This document shows, piece after piece, positions 1-11,045 of a stretch of DNA of 64,000 bases. Location of the stretch: the NCBI GenBank assembly GCA_963680875.1, contig OY804576.1:75521668-75585667 (forward strand). Reading direction: 5' to 3'. The notes beneath the pieces are model-generated. The model made no database searches and was not told the origin of the DNA. It saw nothing but the letters and a program-made list of their open reading frames with translations. The stretch's first letter is position 1, and every line of letters starts with the position of its first letter. Source of the DNA: Bathymodiolus brooksi (taxonomy: Eukaryota; Mollusca; Bivalvia; Mytilida; Modiolidae). The position numbers and the translations under genes were made by a program.

Positions 1-66
1 ACTCCGGTTTCCTCCACTAATAAAACTCGATATAACTGAAATACTGTTGAAAGTGGTGTTAAACAC
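1..66 (+). mobile_element. SINE type A, 3' end fragment
   Basis: Last 66 bases of a tRNA-headed SINE. It carries the body motif ATATAACTGAAATACTGTTG and ends AAGTGGTGTTAAACACC. Truncated by the window edge. Confidence 0.75.
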
Positions 67-182
67 CATACCCCTAACTTTAACCCCTTTTAAACCCATC
101 ATTAGATGTGCAAAAATGTGGAACACAGAATTAAACATGTTGTTGTCACTTGAATAAAAATGTGGATATTTTATTTTATAGT

Positions 183-222
183 GCACACAACACGTTTCTG
201 GAATAATCTTCATCAGGTATGC
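183..222 (-). ncRNA. Hammerhead-ribozyme-like core, copy 1
   Basis: On the minus strand: GCATAC, then CTGATGA, an 11-base loop, GAAAC, GTGTT, and GTGTGC, which can pair with GCATAC as stem I. The order fits a hammerhead core. Stem II is very weak (GA..CC) and positions 10.1/11.1 are A and A, not G-C. It lies in a dispersed repeat at about 130-300. Confidence 0.4.
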
Positions 223-284
223 TAAAAATTAAAATAAGTGAAAGTCAAATATCTTAAAAGTCTTTGAAAGCAAGAAAACCAAAA

Positions 285-445
285 GGACCTAAATAGAACT
301 GGATAGCCACAATTGGCTAAGGTTACCTGTGACTGAAGGAGGACCTAAATAGGACTGGATAGCCACAATCGGCTATGGTTACCTGTGACTGAAGGAGGAC
401 CTAAATAGGACTGGATAGCCACCATCAGGGTTACCTGTGACTGAG
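285..445. repeat. 56-bp tandem repeat, about 3 copies
   Basis: Units starting at 285, 341 and 397 share GGACCTAAATAG, CTGGATAGCCACAAT and GGTTACCTGTGACTGA. The third is shortened. Lies left of the last visible TRPM-like exon. Confidence 0.9.
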
Positions 446-496
446 GAAGATATACCTTAGCTTGATTAATAACAGATGAACAATATACATACTTAC

Positions 497-644
497 TCTC
501 ATAGAAAATTGTACACATTCTATTATCATGTCTCTACATCTATTCCTAGACAACACATCATTCTTAAATTCATCTGGGAACGCTTTTTGGATTCTTTTTA
601 GAAGTTCTGGCTTCACATAAGAATTCAAATGGTCTTCTTCTGGT
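497..644 (-). CDS. TRPM-like exon 6 (last visible)
   Basis: Encodes residues 332-381 (phase 2 to 0), starting [15 protein letters not shown] and ending with [11 protein letters not shown]. This fits the helical stretch that follows the SLOG fold in TRPM proteins, where a conserved Ile-Met-Glu-Cys occurs. Donor GTAAGT at 496-495 is ideal. No further exon is recognisable in 1-495, so the next exon is off the left edge. Confidence 0.83.
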
Positions 645-3600
645 CTGGTAAAAAATAAGGAAAAATATTCATTACAAATTACATACAGTGTAAGTAAGAT
701 CAATGAGAAATAGGTTTAGGGTTATGGTGTTTAATACCACTTTCAACAATATTTCAGTTATATCTTGGCGGTCAGTTTTATTGGTGGAGGAAACCTTGAG
801 TACCCGGAGAAAACCACCGACCGAACTACCATACGATCACGGCCATGACGGCCCATAAATACTGTTTTGTTCTAGCTCTTTTGGTATGTGTATTTTTACT
901 CTACATTCTGCCTGGTTATTACCCAGTACCTCCAAATTCAAACTTGCATTTTTATATAATTATCATAGTGAGAAAATACTGTAAGATTCATCATGGCATA
1001 CCTAAGAACAAAGGAAACAAATATATACAGACAGTAATACATTACTTATGACAGTAATATTTTATTTGTTATTGTCGTATCAAACATCATCTTCTAAAAG
1101 AAATAGGGGCTGTCGTGGTAGTGATCGCATGGTAGTTGGATTTACAACTACCTATGTAATCAGTGCCTATCACCACTAAAGTTGTGTACTCAATACAACA
1201 TTATTTGATGAAGTTTGTCAGTGAATTGCAGCAGGTCAGTGGTTTTCTCCAGGTACTCTGGTTTCCTCAACCAATAAAACTGATCGCCACGATATAACTG
1301 AAATATTGTTGAAAGTGGCATTAAACACTATAATCCTAATCCTAATCTGAAAGAAATACCTTTTCATAATGTAATCAGGTTATATTCCAAGTTTTATAGT
1401 TAGTTTCCTTTAGAAAAACATCCTTACCAGAAGTAGATAACAAAGGGTTTCAAAGAAAACATTGCTTAGATATCTCACTTAACTGAGCTAGGCAAGGGAG
1501 ATAATAAAAAAAAGTTTCTCAATTTGTCCCTTAGTGTCTAAGGGAGATAACTGACTAAATATTCATTCAATCAATTCAATCAATACAAATACAAAATACT
1601 AATCACTCTTCCTGATAACAAAAGGTAACTGCACCATGCTTAGCACAGGATACATGGTAGATTTGACTGAATCTACACATGACATTCTACATTTATATTA
1701 CAAGGGATAAATTACCTTTGATGAATTTCATCATATGCAAATGAGAAAAGATCAGTTGCTAATCCTGTTCCCTTGACGATGACTACTGGTACCTTCATCT
1801 TTATGAGATTACAGACATGCTCAATATCTGATGGACTTCCCTGAATTAACAAACCAACCAATGGGGTACTGGTACATGTTATGATCTTCCTGTCTTCAGG
1901 GGAACCCTCATCTGAAAATTCAGATTCAATTATAAAAACAGATAAGTTCCGACGACAACATTTCTTGGGATATAGAATGAAATATTCACACCTGTAGTTA
2001 TTTTACAATTTTATCCATAATTATTATATTATAGTAATAATGCCCACCTACAAAACAATTTGGAAGTATCAATGTAATAATTTACAAATGGATTATGGTC
2101 ATAAGTTAGAAAAAAACAGACTGGAGGACCTGGATTTCTAACGTCATATGTTGTGGTCTTTTTTTGTGGTGAGGATGAGAGGTGATTGTTTGTTTTGTTG
2201 ATATTGGTGGAATTGATGACCATCACTGTTTAAAATTTCTTTTCATACTATCATATATGCATATACACTTCGTTATTGAATTAATTAATACTGAAATCAA
2301 CCATTTTAAAGTTTGATTTGATTTGATTTTGATTTTTGGTGTATTAACGCCACCTCCAGCAATATTTCAGCTATATCATGGCGACCAGATTTAGTGGCAG
2401 AAGAAGCTGGAGTACTCGGAGAGAACCACCGACCATGGGCAAGCAACTGGTAAACTTTATCACTTGCGGCTGCGAGTCGAGTGCCCCCTTTTATTTAATT
2501 TACAAAGCCGGGCGCAAACCCACGCCGTATTGGTGATAGGCTTGTATGAGTTGCTAGGTAATCCAACTACCTAACTCATTGAGCCACACGGGCCCTCATT
2601 TTAAAGTTTGCTGTCGACTTCCGTTAAAGTTAATATGCACAAATTGTAGAAAATTATAAACATTTATCTTTAAATTGATGAACAAAAAAAAAGAATTGAC
2701 AGAATAAATTCAAAATGACTGGAATATTTAAGCTATCTTACTGATATCACACATTCTTCCATACTGCCTCGGCTTGCCAACCGGCAAACAGAATCTGTCC
2801 TCTAAAGTCAATCTTCTGTTGTCTGATTCTTTTTCTGTTTTTATTTGATCTAACATAATAAAGTTGGTGAGGTCAGGATTTAGTTCTACTGTCTCTGACA
2901 TTAACATGTTTACTTGTTTGTTTAACTCAATGGTTATCTCCCCTTCCTGAAAAGATAGAATCCATTTTAAATATATACAACGTAGATATTAAAGAAATTG
3001 CTACCATTATTTCTTTGTATTTCCAGCAAGGCTGCACATCACAAGCCAAGAGCGTGTGTCCTACTTCTATACACAGGGTATCCTCAATAATGTAATAAAA
3101 CCATGTTTATCAATGCCAAAACAATGAAAAGATGTTGGAATTTACAAATCAAGGATCACAATCAAATTCTAGCATACTTTTTTATTTTTTAGATACATTT
3201 TATATATGTATCTTGAACTAAATATAGGAATAATAATAATTTTATGGACACAAGTGGATATAAACTTTTCAGATATTTTGAAATAAGAATTAAAATTTCT
3301 ACACAAATTTATATTCAACAGATCTCTTCTAGTGTTTGTTTTCAATGTTTATCAATCTCAATGGTAATATTTACAGGTCTTCTTCATAAACATGCCAGTG
3401 GTCTTGAGATTACAGGTTCATGGATACAAGTGGGCCTAAAATAGCCCTGACAATTGGGAATGGAAAACACAAAGATATACACAAGTTTGTGAACAATCAT
3501 TAAAGAAGAAAAAAGGTCTACTGTACAAATTGAAATGTTTGTGTGGGTGAAATATTCGCATAATTTATGCTTCACTAAATTCCACAAAAATCCCCCCCCC

Positions 3601-6600
3601 CCCAATTCATGTGCAAAGTTTTCGAAACTAAAACCTTTTTCACAAAATTAAACGTCACATGAACGGTTTTTTAAACACAAATAGCATAATTAATCATGCA
3701 TACAGTATTGTTTGCTTGCTTGATAGTGTTTAACGCCACTTTCAACAATATTTCAGTTATATCATGGCGGTCAGTTTTATTGGTGGAGGAAACCGGATGA
3801 CCTGGATATAACCACCGATCTGTCGCATGTCACTGACAAAATTTATCACACAATGTTGTACACCTCGCCCTGATCGAGATTCGAACTCACTCACAACATC
3901 AGTGGTGATAGGCACTGTAAATCCAACTACCATACGATCATGGTAACGACGTCCCCATGTATACAGTATGATATGATGCCACTATACAAACCTCTCTATT
4001 AAATTCTTCAGCAGACGACAGATGAGAAGTTGGAATTATCCCAATGGCTGTAATCTTTGGTAAATTTTCAAGTTTATTAGTCGCTATAAATTTTGTGGAA
4101 AAATTTGTTGCCACCAAATGTCTCCTCTCCTTCTCCATCTTAATGGCATCTCCTATCAGTTTACACACACCACTGTTAGTACCATTTGTTATAAGCCACA
4201 TTGATGTTGTATTAACAGCCTGCAAACATAAAAACCAGCAAATAATTTTTCCTATGATTATGGCTGATATTTTGAACTAATATCAGTCGCAAGGGGAGAT
4301 AACCAGCAACATTTTATAAAATCACTAGATGTTTATTCCCCCTATCTAACACATATATACCAAATTATACAAAACATTGATTTTTGTTAAATTATTTTTT
4401 TCATTGAAGTGGTATGCAGATTAGTGTGGTCAATCATAAAATAAATACAAATGACTGTGTATTCATCCAATTGCAAATGGGCCCTCTCCACTCCCCCCCC
4501 CCCCCCCAAAGAAAATTGTGAGGCCTACCTCTATTATTCCTTTCTGAAAATCTTCTTTTTGTCTTTGATTCATCCATTTTTTCCAATGATCAGGACTTGA
4601 TATTATTGACAAAATAATGTTAGGTGTTCTTAATTTCCAAGCTTTGTCCATATAGTCTGCTACCATATCTGTACTGGTATCTGGTGACATTTTTACAAAA
4701 TAACTTGCATTGTCCTGTACAAAATATACATCATCACATATACTATACAGGCAAAATATCATTCTGATTTTTTACTGATCGAAATTTACAGTTACTAAAT
4801 CATGTAATTATTATTAAAACTAAGGTTCTCCTCCCTCAGGCATAGATGACCTTTGCCGATTTTGGCTATCCCGTCTAGGCCCTTTGGTTTTCTTGCTCCC
4901 AAAGACTTTTAGATTATTTGGCTTTCCAATATTTTGGCTTTGAGCATACCTGATGAAGGTTATTCCAGAAACGTGTTGTGTGCACTAAATTTGATATCTA
5001 TGTTTTTATTACTGTAATGATTGTATACTACAATGTAAGGCATGAGAACAAATGTTCTGATTTGGAGAAAATAGTTAGATTTTCTTCCATCAAAATACTG
5101 CCTTTAGCCTTTGGAATAGATATAGTATAACTAATCGTAGATTTTGAATATCAAAATAAGACCACGAGTAACCGAAGTACGCATAAGGATTAAACGAGTG
5201 GGTGGAACTTGTTCCGTCCACGAGTTTAATCATTAATGCGTATTCGGTCATGAGTGGTCTTATTTTGATATTCAAAATGTATGATTTAGTTGTACTGTTT
5301 ATTATATAGACTCAAAATTTCTTATATATATATTTTTTTAATTTGTATATTTCATTCCACGCATATAAATCTATGAGCAATGATACTAAGGGGTTCAGCT
5401 GGAAGGATCTGTCATCTTGAAAATGTGAAATCCTACATGTCATATTTACAACAGTACACAAAAATAATTAAAATGCTTACCTTTAGTTAAATTTGATCCA
5501 AATTGAAGCGTACACGAAGCCAAATAATGTCTAATCTTTACGTTTCAAACTGGAAGTCTTTATATGACGTCAATGACGTCATGTTGGTTATGTGCCAATG
5601 TCGTCAATAACATTTTGTGGAATTTTTTCAGTTTACAATCATATGAGTATTCACCGTAACACAACAAGGGACGTAACCACCACACTTATAGTTGTGTAAA
5701 AGTAGTTCCGGTGGGAAAAAACTGATATTTCACATGTGAAATACCGGAATTTATTTCACGGATAACTCCCTGTAATTCACACTTATCTATATAATAATAA
5801 TAAATATGTACACATGCAAATGGGTCACGCATCATAATCATATGATAATCGCATGTTCGGTACAGATGATTTACAAATGATTTTTAAAATATATGATTTA
5901 CATGTGATTTATATATGATAATCATATGAATTGTCTTACACATGTTAATCATATGTGTCATTTTTAGCTGTGTATATGTTGTAAATTGTTGTGGTAAAAT
6001 GGTGATTGCATTAAACAAACACTGGTTACGAAGTATCAAGAATGAATGTTAATAAAAGATCAATCAGAATATAAAAATGGTAAGGTACAAAAAATGATAA
6101 AACAAAACAGAATAAAATGGTTGTCTCGTTAGTCTGCATGCAGCAATGTGAAAATTGTGAAGTCCTCTGCGACTCAACAAAATTGTGTAATACAGAAGTA
6201 AAACAAAAGTTATTGAAAGACATTTTAATTCCCGCTTAATCAAAAAACGACTTTCACAAGTTCCTGGGCTCCCTTTTTTGTCATTTCATGCATCCTGCAA
6301 TACCATCTTTCTGTTTTTCATGTACATTACATATTTTTCATTTTCCTGTTCCATGCGTCCCTTTAAGACCTCATGATCACACAATACTTATCAGTGTAAT
6401 CAGTGCCTATATCACTGAAGTTAGTAAGATAGACTCGATCCTGTGGTTTACAACCTTCTTTGATAACGTTAATCAAATTTGTTCTCAAGCTATTTATCAT
6501 ACATGTAGTCAAACTCGCCTTAAAGGGCACCTCTATATAAGAAATCCCTGCCTAAAAGGGCAGCTTCATTTTTCTCATTAATGAATAGAGCTTATAATTT

Positions 6601-7511
6601 TAACCTGTATATGAAAGGCAACTGCTCAAAAAGGCCACATTTTCAGGTTCCTTTGAGTGGCCTTTATATACAGGTTTGACTGCATATATTCAACATAGAC
6701 TTACTAGTTTAACATTAACAAGCACATTTATCTATATTCTTACAAAGAAAACATGTCTCAAAAAATTTAACAACTGTAAGCGTATTATAGCCTTTGTGAT
6801 TAAACTTTTTTTAAAGATTTAATAAGTGACTAAGTCTAGTGTATAAATCTTTGAATAACCTTTATATAGAAATCAGGATAAGAAATACCCATTTTAATAT
6901 GATCTCTACAAAATGAATTGCATATAAGATCTTGTTATGTTGCGTTAGTAAAATTTAGGGGGGGGGGGGTGGTGTTTTACGCCACTTTCAACGATATTTC
7001 AGTTATATCGTGGCGATCAGCTTTATTGGTGGAGGAAGCCGGAGTACCCGGAGAAAACCACTGACCTGTCACAACTCAATGACTACCTTTATCATATAAT
7101 GTTGTATCGAGCACACCTCGCCGGAGTGGGATTCGAATTCACAACCTTAGTGGTGATAGGCATTGATTGCACAGGTACATGTAGTTATAAATCCAACTAC
7201 CATACAATCACAACCATGGTGGCCCCTAAGTAAAATTTAGTACATTCTCTATATTATAGATACATGTACGTTTTCACTATATATTTTACAGAATTTATAT
7301 GCTAAACTTGCAAAATTAACAATACTCATACCCTTCTCCGTACAGCTCCTTGAGATGAGAATTTGATTATCCCCCCTGTCATTCCACAGTTCTCTATCCA
7401 TTCTTCATTAGCTAAATCTGCACTGTGATTAGATGTTCTACTTCTTACTGTAGCATAGACTGGGTCAATAAACATGACAGGAAAATTTTCATTGACAACA
7501 CCAGCTGCCAT
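497..7511 (-). CDS. TRPM-like cation channel, N-terminal part (6 exons, 3' end outside window)
   Basis: Six minus-strand exons (7511-7332, 4714-4529, 4219-3992, 2946-2742, 1911-1716, 644-497) join in consistent phase into 381 residues. These match the long cytoplasmic N-terminal region of TRPM channels, whose SLOG-type Rossmann domains can bind nucleotide or ADP-ribose-like ligands. Visible landmarks are [14 protein letters not shown] near residue 42, the block starting YFVKMSPDT, the glycine-rich loop ITNGTNSGV (132-140) followed by [20 protein letters not shown], and [14 protein letters not shown] in the second half. The start is supported by an in-frame TAA six codons upstream and a good Kozak context (AAACATGG). 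The ankyrin-like region, transmembrane helices and pore lie beyond the left edge, so subtype, ion selectivity and any C-terminal enzyme domain cannot be judged. Assignment to TRPM is firm as a family, not as an ortholog. Confidence 0.88.
718..857 (-). mobile_element. SINE type A, internally deleted
   Basis: The reverse strand carries the tail (GGTGTTTAATACCACTTTCA in the given strand) and body. It jumps directly to the tRNA-like head end (CATACGATCACGGCCATGAC), losing the middle. Confidence 0.75.
1107..1345 (+). mobile_element. SINE type A, near full length
   Basis: Head GGCTGTCGTGGTAGTGATCG with A-box-like TGATCGCATGGTAG, the middle CAGTGCCTATCACCACTAA, then ACTGAAATATTGTTGAAAGT near the tail. 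Inferred pol III-type SINE from the tRNA-like head. Confidence 0.8.
1716..1911 (-). CDS. TRPM-like exon 5
   Basis: Encodes residues 267-331 plus two bases (phase 1 to 2). It contains [18 protein letters not shown] and [20 protein letters not shown]. These correspond to the TRPM strand-turn P-L-V-G-L-V-x-x-G and to the G-S-G-x-A-S-D-I box. Acceptor TTTTCAG and donor GTAATT are canonical. Confidence 0.87.
2335..2597 (-). mobile_element. SINE type A, full length but diverged
   Basis: Minus orientation. The tail/body is CGCCACCTCCAGCAATATTT, and the head end is marked by a B-box-like region and GAGCCACACGGGCCC. More diverged than the other copies, so probably an older or sister subfamily. Confidence 0.7.
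2742..2946 (-). CDS. TRPM-like exon 4
   Basis: Encodes residues 199-266 plus one base (phase 0 to 1). It runs from EGEITIEL to RMCDI, with acceptor TTTTCAG and donor [15 protein letters not shown] occupies the position of the TRPM strand that normally reads HTHFILADNG. This exon is the least conserved of the six. Its place is set by phase and order. Confidence 0.72.
3726..3957 (-). mobile_element. SINE type A, full length
   Basis: Minus orientation with CACTTTCAACAATATTTCAG, GATTCGAACTCACTCACAAC (B box on the reverse strand) and CATACGATCATGGTAACGAC at the head. Confidence 0.82.
3992..4219 (-). CDS. TRPM-like exon 3 (glycine-rich nucleotide-fold loop)
   Basis: Encodes 76 residues (123-198), phase 0 to 0. 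It carries [19 protein letters not shown], the TRPM counterpart of the Rossmann glycine loop, and [12 protein letters not shown], the next strand. Asn occupies the second position of the usual Thr-Gly-Gly, so the loop reads Thr-Asn-Gly. Acceptor TTTGCAG and donor GTTTGT flank it. Confidence 0.88.
4529..4714 (-). CDS. TRPM-like exon 2
   Basis: Encodes 62 residues (61-122), phase 0 to 0, from [13 protein letters not shown] to QKGIIE. It has a TGTACAG acceptor and a GTAGGC donor. The spacing of [18 protein letters not shown] and the following basic helix matches the first beta-alpha units of the TRPM SLOG region, although a WKKW insertion-like stretch replaces the usual glycine-rich segment after LSI. 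Confidence 0.85.
4944..4983 (+). ncRNA. Hammerhead-ribozyme-like core, copy 2
   Basis: Same arrangement as copy 1: GCATAC (4944-4949), CTGATGA (4950-4956), GAAAC (4968-4972), GTGTGC (4978-4983). The surrounding dispersed repeat spans about 4830-5010, inside TRPM-like intron 1. Self-cleavage is inferred only from the motif order. Confidence 0.42.
5140..5280. repeat. Foldback repeat in TRPM-like intron 1
   Basis: Arms of about 60 bases share TTTTGAATATCAAAATAAGA, CCACGAGTAACCGAAGTACG and a GATTAAACGAGTGG end around a loop near 5205-5215. Confidence 0.85.
5565..5581. promoter_or_regulatory. Two adjacent CRE palindromes
   Basis: TGACGTCA occurs twice, nine bases apart (5565-5572 and 5574-5581), in TRPM-like intron 1. 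This is the full CREB/ATF consensus. Function is not shown by sequence alone. Confidence 0.4.
6505..6683. mobile_element. AACCTG/CAGGTTTGACTG MITE-like repeat
   Basis: GTCAAACTCGCCTTAAAGGG at the left and ACAGGTTTGACTGCA at the right, with several AAAGGG(C)CA(C) blocks. A diverged member or relative of the TACAGTCAAACCTG group, in TRPM-like intron 1. Confidence 0.55.
6968..7229 (-). mobile_element. SINE type A, full length
   Basis: Minus orientation, preceded by an 11-base G run. Contains CGCCACTTTCAACGATATTT, GGGATTCGAATTCACAACC and CATACAATCACAACCATGGT. Confidence 0.82.
7332..7511 (-). CDS. TRPM-like exon 1 (coding start)
   Basis: Encodes residues 1-60, beginning [13 protein letters not shown] and ending AVRRR. 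The exon ends in phase 0 at a GTATGA donor (7331-7330). The motif [14 protein letters not shown] corresponds to the conserved N-terminal strand of TRPM proteins. The upstream in-frame stop and AAACATGG context favour this ATG. Confidence 0.8.
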
Positions 7512-9442
7512 GTTTGTATCTGTCCTTTACTTCAACAATCAAAACATTTATAAACCTAAAAAACCATCAAAACATTTCTAATGAAAGTCTAAGATAGAAA
7601 AATGTCAATTATCAAAATAAATCCTTGAAAAGACAAAACATTTAGCTGTTAATAAAAACAAATGCGCAACATTAATAAGTTTTTTCGACACTTACAACTT
7701 ATTTCCTGTTGTTATACAAAAATATGTAATAATAATAAGAAGAGGTTAGTGATTGACATGTATACTTGTAATTAGTGTAAATTACATTCTCTTGTCATAT
7801 TAAGCATGTTATTGTCATTTAGTTGTAAAAAAAACCCAAGACATTTAATACTGTATTTTTTTATACAGTGGAGGCGTAAACATGGTTTTTCTGGGCTAGT
7901 TTTAGAAGATATTTATAAAAATACAATTACTTGAATAAGTATAGGGAAATGAATAATAAATTAATAAAAAAAATAATTAAAAATTGAAAAGAAAATAGTA
8001 AAACCATAGACTAATTGTGTACCTGCAGTTGGTTAACAGCTGGTTTCAACATTAATTCTGAGCTATAACTATAACTCTCAAGCAGAAAATGAATACAGCT
8101 TTTCGTGGAAAAAGATTAATTGAAATGTCAAAAATCACATAATCAAATTAAATATATACTTGGTATCACTATGCATAATAATTACAATAATGTTAGTGTT
8201 CATTGACGCTGTAAAGATTTTGTCATCAGTGTTTTTACTTTGATTAATCTACAGTTCACCTGGACATACAATGTATAAGATTGATTGATTGATTGATTAG
8301 TGCTTAACATCCAGCGAGCAGTATCTCAGCTATATTCAAGACGAGAACAAGTTCATTAATATATATAAAAACTTATATAGAAATGAGGGAAGGAATGGAT
8401 CAATGACTTATGACTGCCACTAAGAAAGAATGGAGATGTGGATAGAGATGAAACAATCAGTTGTAGTGCTTAAATCTATAATTGAAGTCTTTAGCATGCA
8501 GGGAGCATGGCATTCTCCAAACACATTAGCCACGATGGTTCACTGACAGGCTTTCAGTATTATACCCTGACAACCCCTATCAAGAGGGCTCCCCATATCT
8601 GCCATTCAGGAAAAGAAAAGAAAAAAAAAACATTCAAATCTTGGAAAGTGGTTCTTTTAATTTTTTTTTTAGACCCTTTCAATCTCAGAAACCGTAAGAG
8701 ATAAAAACGAAATCTATCGACATACGTACACATCAGAAGCTCTCAACACAAACAATTAAAAAAACAATTGTAGATTCATTTCTTTGTCTCAACTGCTCCT
8801 GTAAATCGTTCATGTGACATATGTATTTAAATATGCATAGGTACCCTTCATCAAGAATCTGTGGATCAAATATGATGAGCTTAGGTTGCATGGTAATTGA
8901 CCTAAGCACGAAAGCTTGACTTAAATCTAACAAAGTTAGTAGATTATTAAAATTAAAATGAGGTTAAGGTCATGTTAAAACATGCCTAGCTGAGATTTTT
9001 ACTTTCACTTTTATTTTCATAGTTCAGACAGCCTTTTAACTATTTACTAAATTTGGGCAGGGTAACTTAACAACTTCAGAGGGGTTGCGAAACAATGTTT
9101 CGATTAATTGCAATTAACTTCTCCCAGAAGTCTCCCCACTTCTCTCTGTTGTCTCCCACTTCTCCCTGTGAGCTCTCTGAAAGAGAAGTCACTTCTTCCT
9201 CTAATTTGAAAGTAGTGAGAGCCCTGCTGACATGTACCATCCATCGGCACGATCAATGTATGAACCAAATACAGTGAGCCTTGGATGTATGTTAATGGAG
9301 AAACTGACCTAATCACGAAAATTTGACATAAAGTTAACAAAGTCAGAAAAGCAATATCTATGTCTTGCTTTCAATGACTTTCATCGCAAGCAAGACAAAA
9401 TTATTGTGTAACTAGGAAGAACTGTTTTAAATACCTAAAACT
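7512..9442. other. Intergenic, upstream of TRPM-like gene
   Basis: AT-rich with a SINE type C tail at 8282-8350. Two GAAAACTTGACATAAA-like degenerate repeats occur near 8900 and 9310. No gene or clear promoter element is recognised. Confidence 0.6.
8282..8350 (-). mobile_element. SINE type C tail fragment with GATT microsatellite
   Basis: GATTGATTGATTGATT then GTGCTTAACATCCAGCGAGC and ATATTCAAGACGAGAAC, the reverse of the 36181-36545 element's end. Confidence 0.7.
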
Positions 9443-10414
9443 TATGTCTCCCCTTAATGCGGCCATCTGTACAACAACCTATCTCGAAAGACAAAAATGT
9501 TATGGCCCGGGCAAGAAAATACTATTTAAAAAGCAATTATTTGACCTTGAGGTCAAAGATCAAGGTCCCACGAAGGTCATTATGGTACGTGACACACCAC
9601 CTTATGGTCATGCACCCACATACCAAATATCATTGACCTATCTCGAAAGACAAAAATGTTATGGCCCAGACAAGAAAATACTATTTAAAAAACAATTGTT
9701 TGACCTTGAGGTCAAAGGTCAAGGTCCCACAAAGGTCATTACGGCATGCGACACACTGCCTTATGGTCATGCACCCACATACCAAATAAATACTATTTAA
9801 AAAACAATTATTTGACCTTGAGGTCAAAGGTCAAGGTCCCACAAAGGTCATTATGGTACGCGACACACCGTCTTATGGTCATGCACCCACATATCAAATA
9901 TAATTGACCTATCTCGAAAGACAAAAATGTTATGGCCTGGACAAGAAAATACTATTTAAAAAACAATTATTTGACCTTGAGGTCAAAGGTCAAGGTCCCA
10001 CAAAGGTCATTACGGCATGCGACACACTGCCTTATGGTCATGCACCCACATACCAAATAAATATTATTTAAAAAACAATTATTTGACCTTGAGGTCAAAG
10101 GTCAAGAACCCACGAAGGTCATTATGGTACACAACACACCGCCTTATGGTCATGCACCCACATACCAAATATCATTGACCTATCTCGAAAAAAAATATGT
10201 TATGGCCTAGACAAGAAAATACTATTTAAAAAGCAATTATTTGACATTGAGGTCAAATGTCAAGGTCCCACGAAGGTCATTATGGTATGTGACACACCAC
10301 CTTATGGTCATGCACCCACATACCAAATATAATTGACCTATCTGGAAAGACAAAAAAGTTATGGTCCGGACAAGCTTCGCAGAGAAGAAGCAGAAGAAAA
10401 AATCAGATTAAAAC
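9443..10414. repeat. Tandem dispersed repeat with alternating ~160/~111-bp units
   Basis: Repeats of TATCTCGAAAGACAAAAATG, TTTGACCTTGAGGTCAAAGG and TATGGTCATGCACCCACATA. The TGCACCCAC landmark falls at 9611, 9771, 9882, 10041, 10153 and 10311, so units alternate between about 160 and 111 bp. Begins with TATGTCTCCCC and ends near its inverse. Confidence 0.9.
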
Positions 10415-11045
10415 AATATGTCTCCCTTCGTTCGAAGGGGAGACATAATAACTTCAGTAAGAAGTGTCAAAAAGGCATACCACACATCTGACTTTTTGCT
10501 CACAAGTTATCATCCAGAAACCAAAAATTTGGAAATTCAAAGTACAAAAATGGGCATAACTCTGGTAAGAATTGTCGAAAAATCGTCATTAACGAACCTG
10601 ACCTAGATGCACCTACGATACACAAACCTACCACATCTAGCTTCAATCTAACTTTTCTTTCACAGGTTATCATCCGGAAACCAAAATTCAAAGTACAAAA
10701 AGGGGCATACAACATAGCTCTGGTAAGAATTGTCGAAAACTTGTCATTAACAAACTTGACCTAGATACATTTACATACCACATCTAGCTTCAATCCGACT
10801 TTTCATTCACAAGTTATCATCCGGAAACCAAAAATTTAGCAAACTGGAAGAATAAAAAAGGGGCATAACTCTGGTAAGAATATTCGAAAAATCGTCATTA
10901 TCGAACTTGACCTAAATATTCATAAGATACACATAAAAACCACACCTAGCTTCAATCCAACTTTTGTGTCTCAGGTTATTATCCGGAAAAAACCAATTTG
11001 GGACCGACGCACGGACAATACCCATTGCCTTCAGGGGGCAATAAC
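10415..11045. repeat. Tandem dispersed repeat, about 150-162-bp units
   Basis: Four AAGTTATCATCCGGAAACC-like blocks (about 10502, 10664, 10813, 10973) with GGGCATAACTCTGGTAAGAA between them. It starts with the palindrome around TATGTCTCCC/GGGGAGACATA and ends CCTTCAGGGGGCAATAACT. Often seen as bivalve-type intergenic repeats. Confidence 0.85.

Larger units (their letters stand above)
645..1715 (-). other. TRPM-like intron 5
   Basis: Holds two SINE type A copies (718-857, 1107-1345). The rest is AT-rich with short GGGAGATAA repeats near 1495-1550. No exon seen. Confidence 0.7.
4715..7331 (-). other. TRPM-like intron 1
   Basis: Contains the hammerhead-like repeat (4830-5010), foldback (5140-5280), CRE pair, AACCTG MITE (6505-6683) and SINE (6968-7229). 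No missing exon is needed by the protein alignment. Confidence 0.7.

Noticed and set aside
9444..9800. 118-codon ORF
   Set aside because: It lies wholly in the ~160/111-bp tandem repeat and is internally repetitive. No coding signal beyond the repeat.
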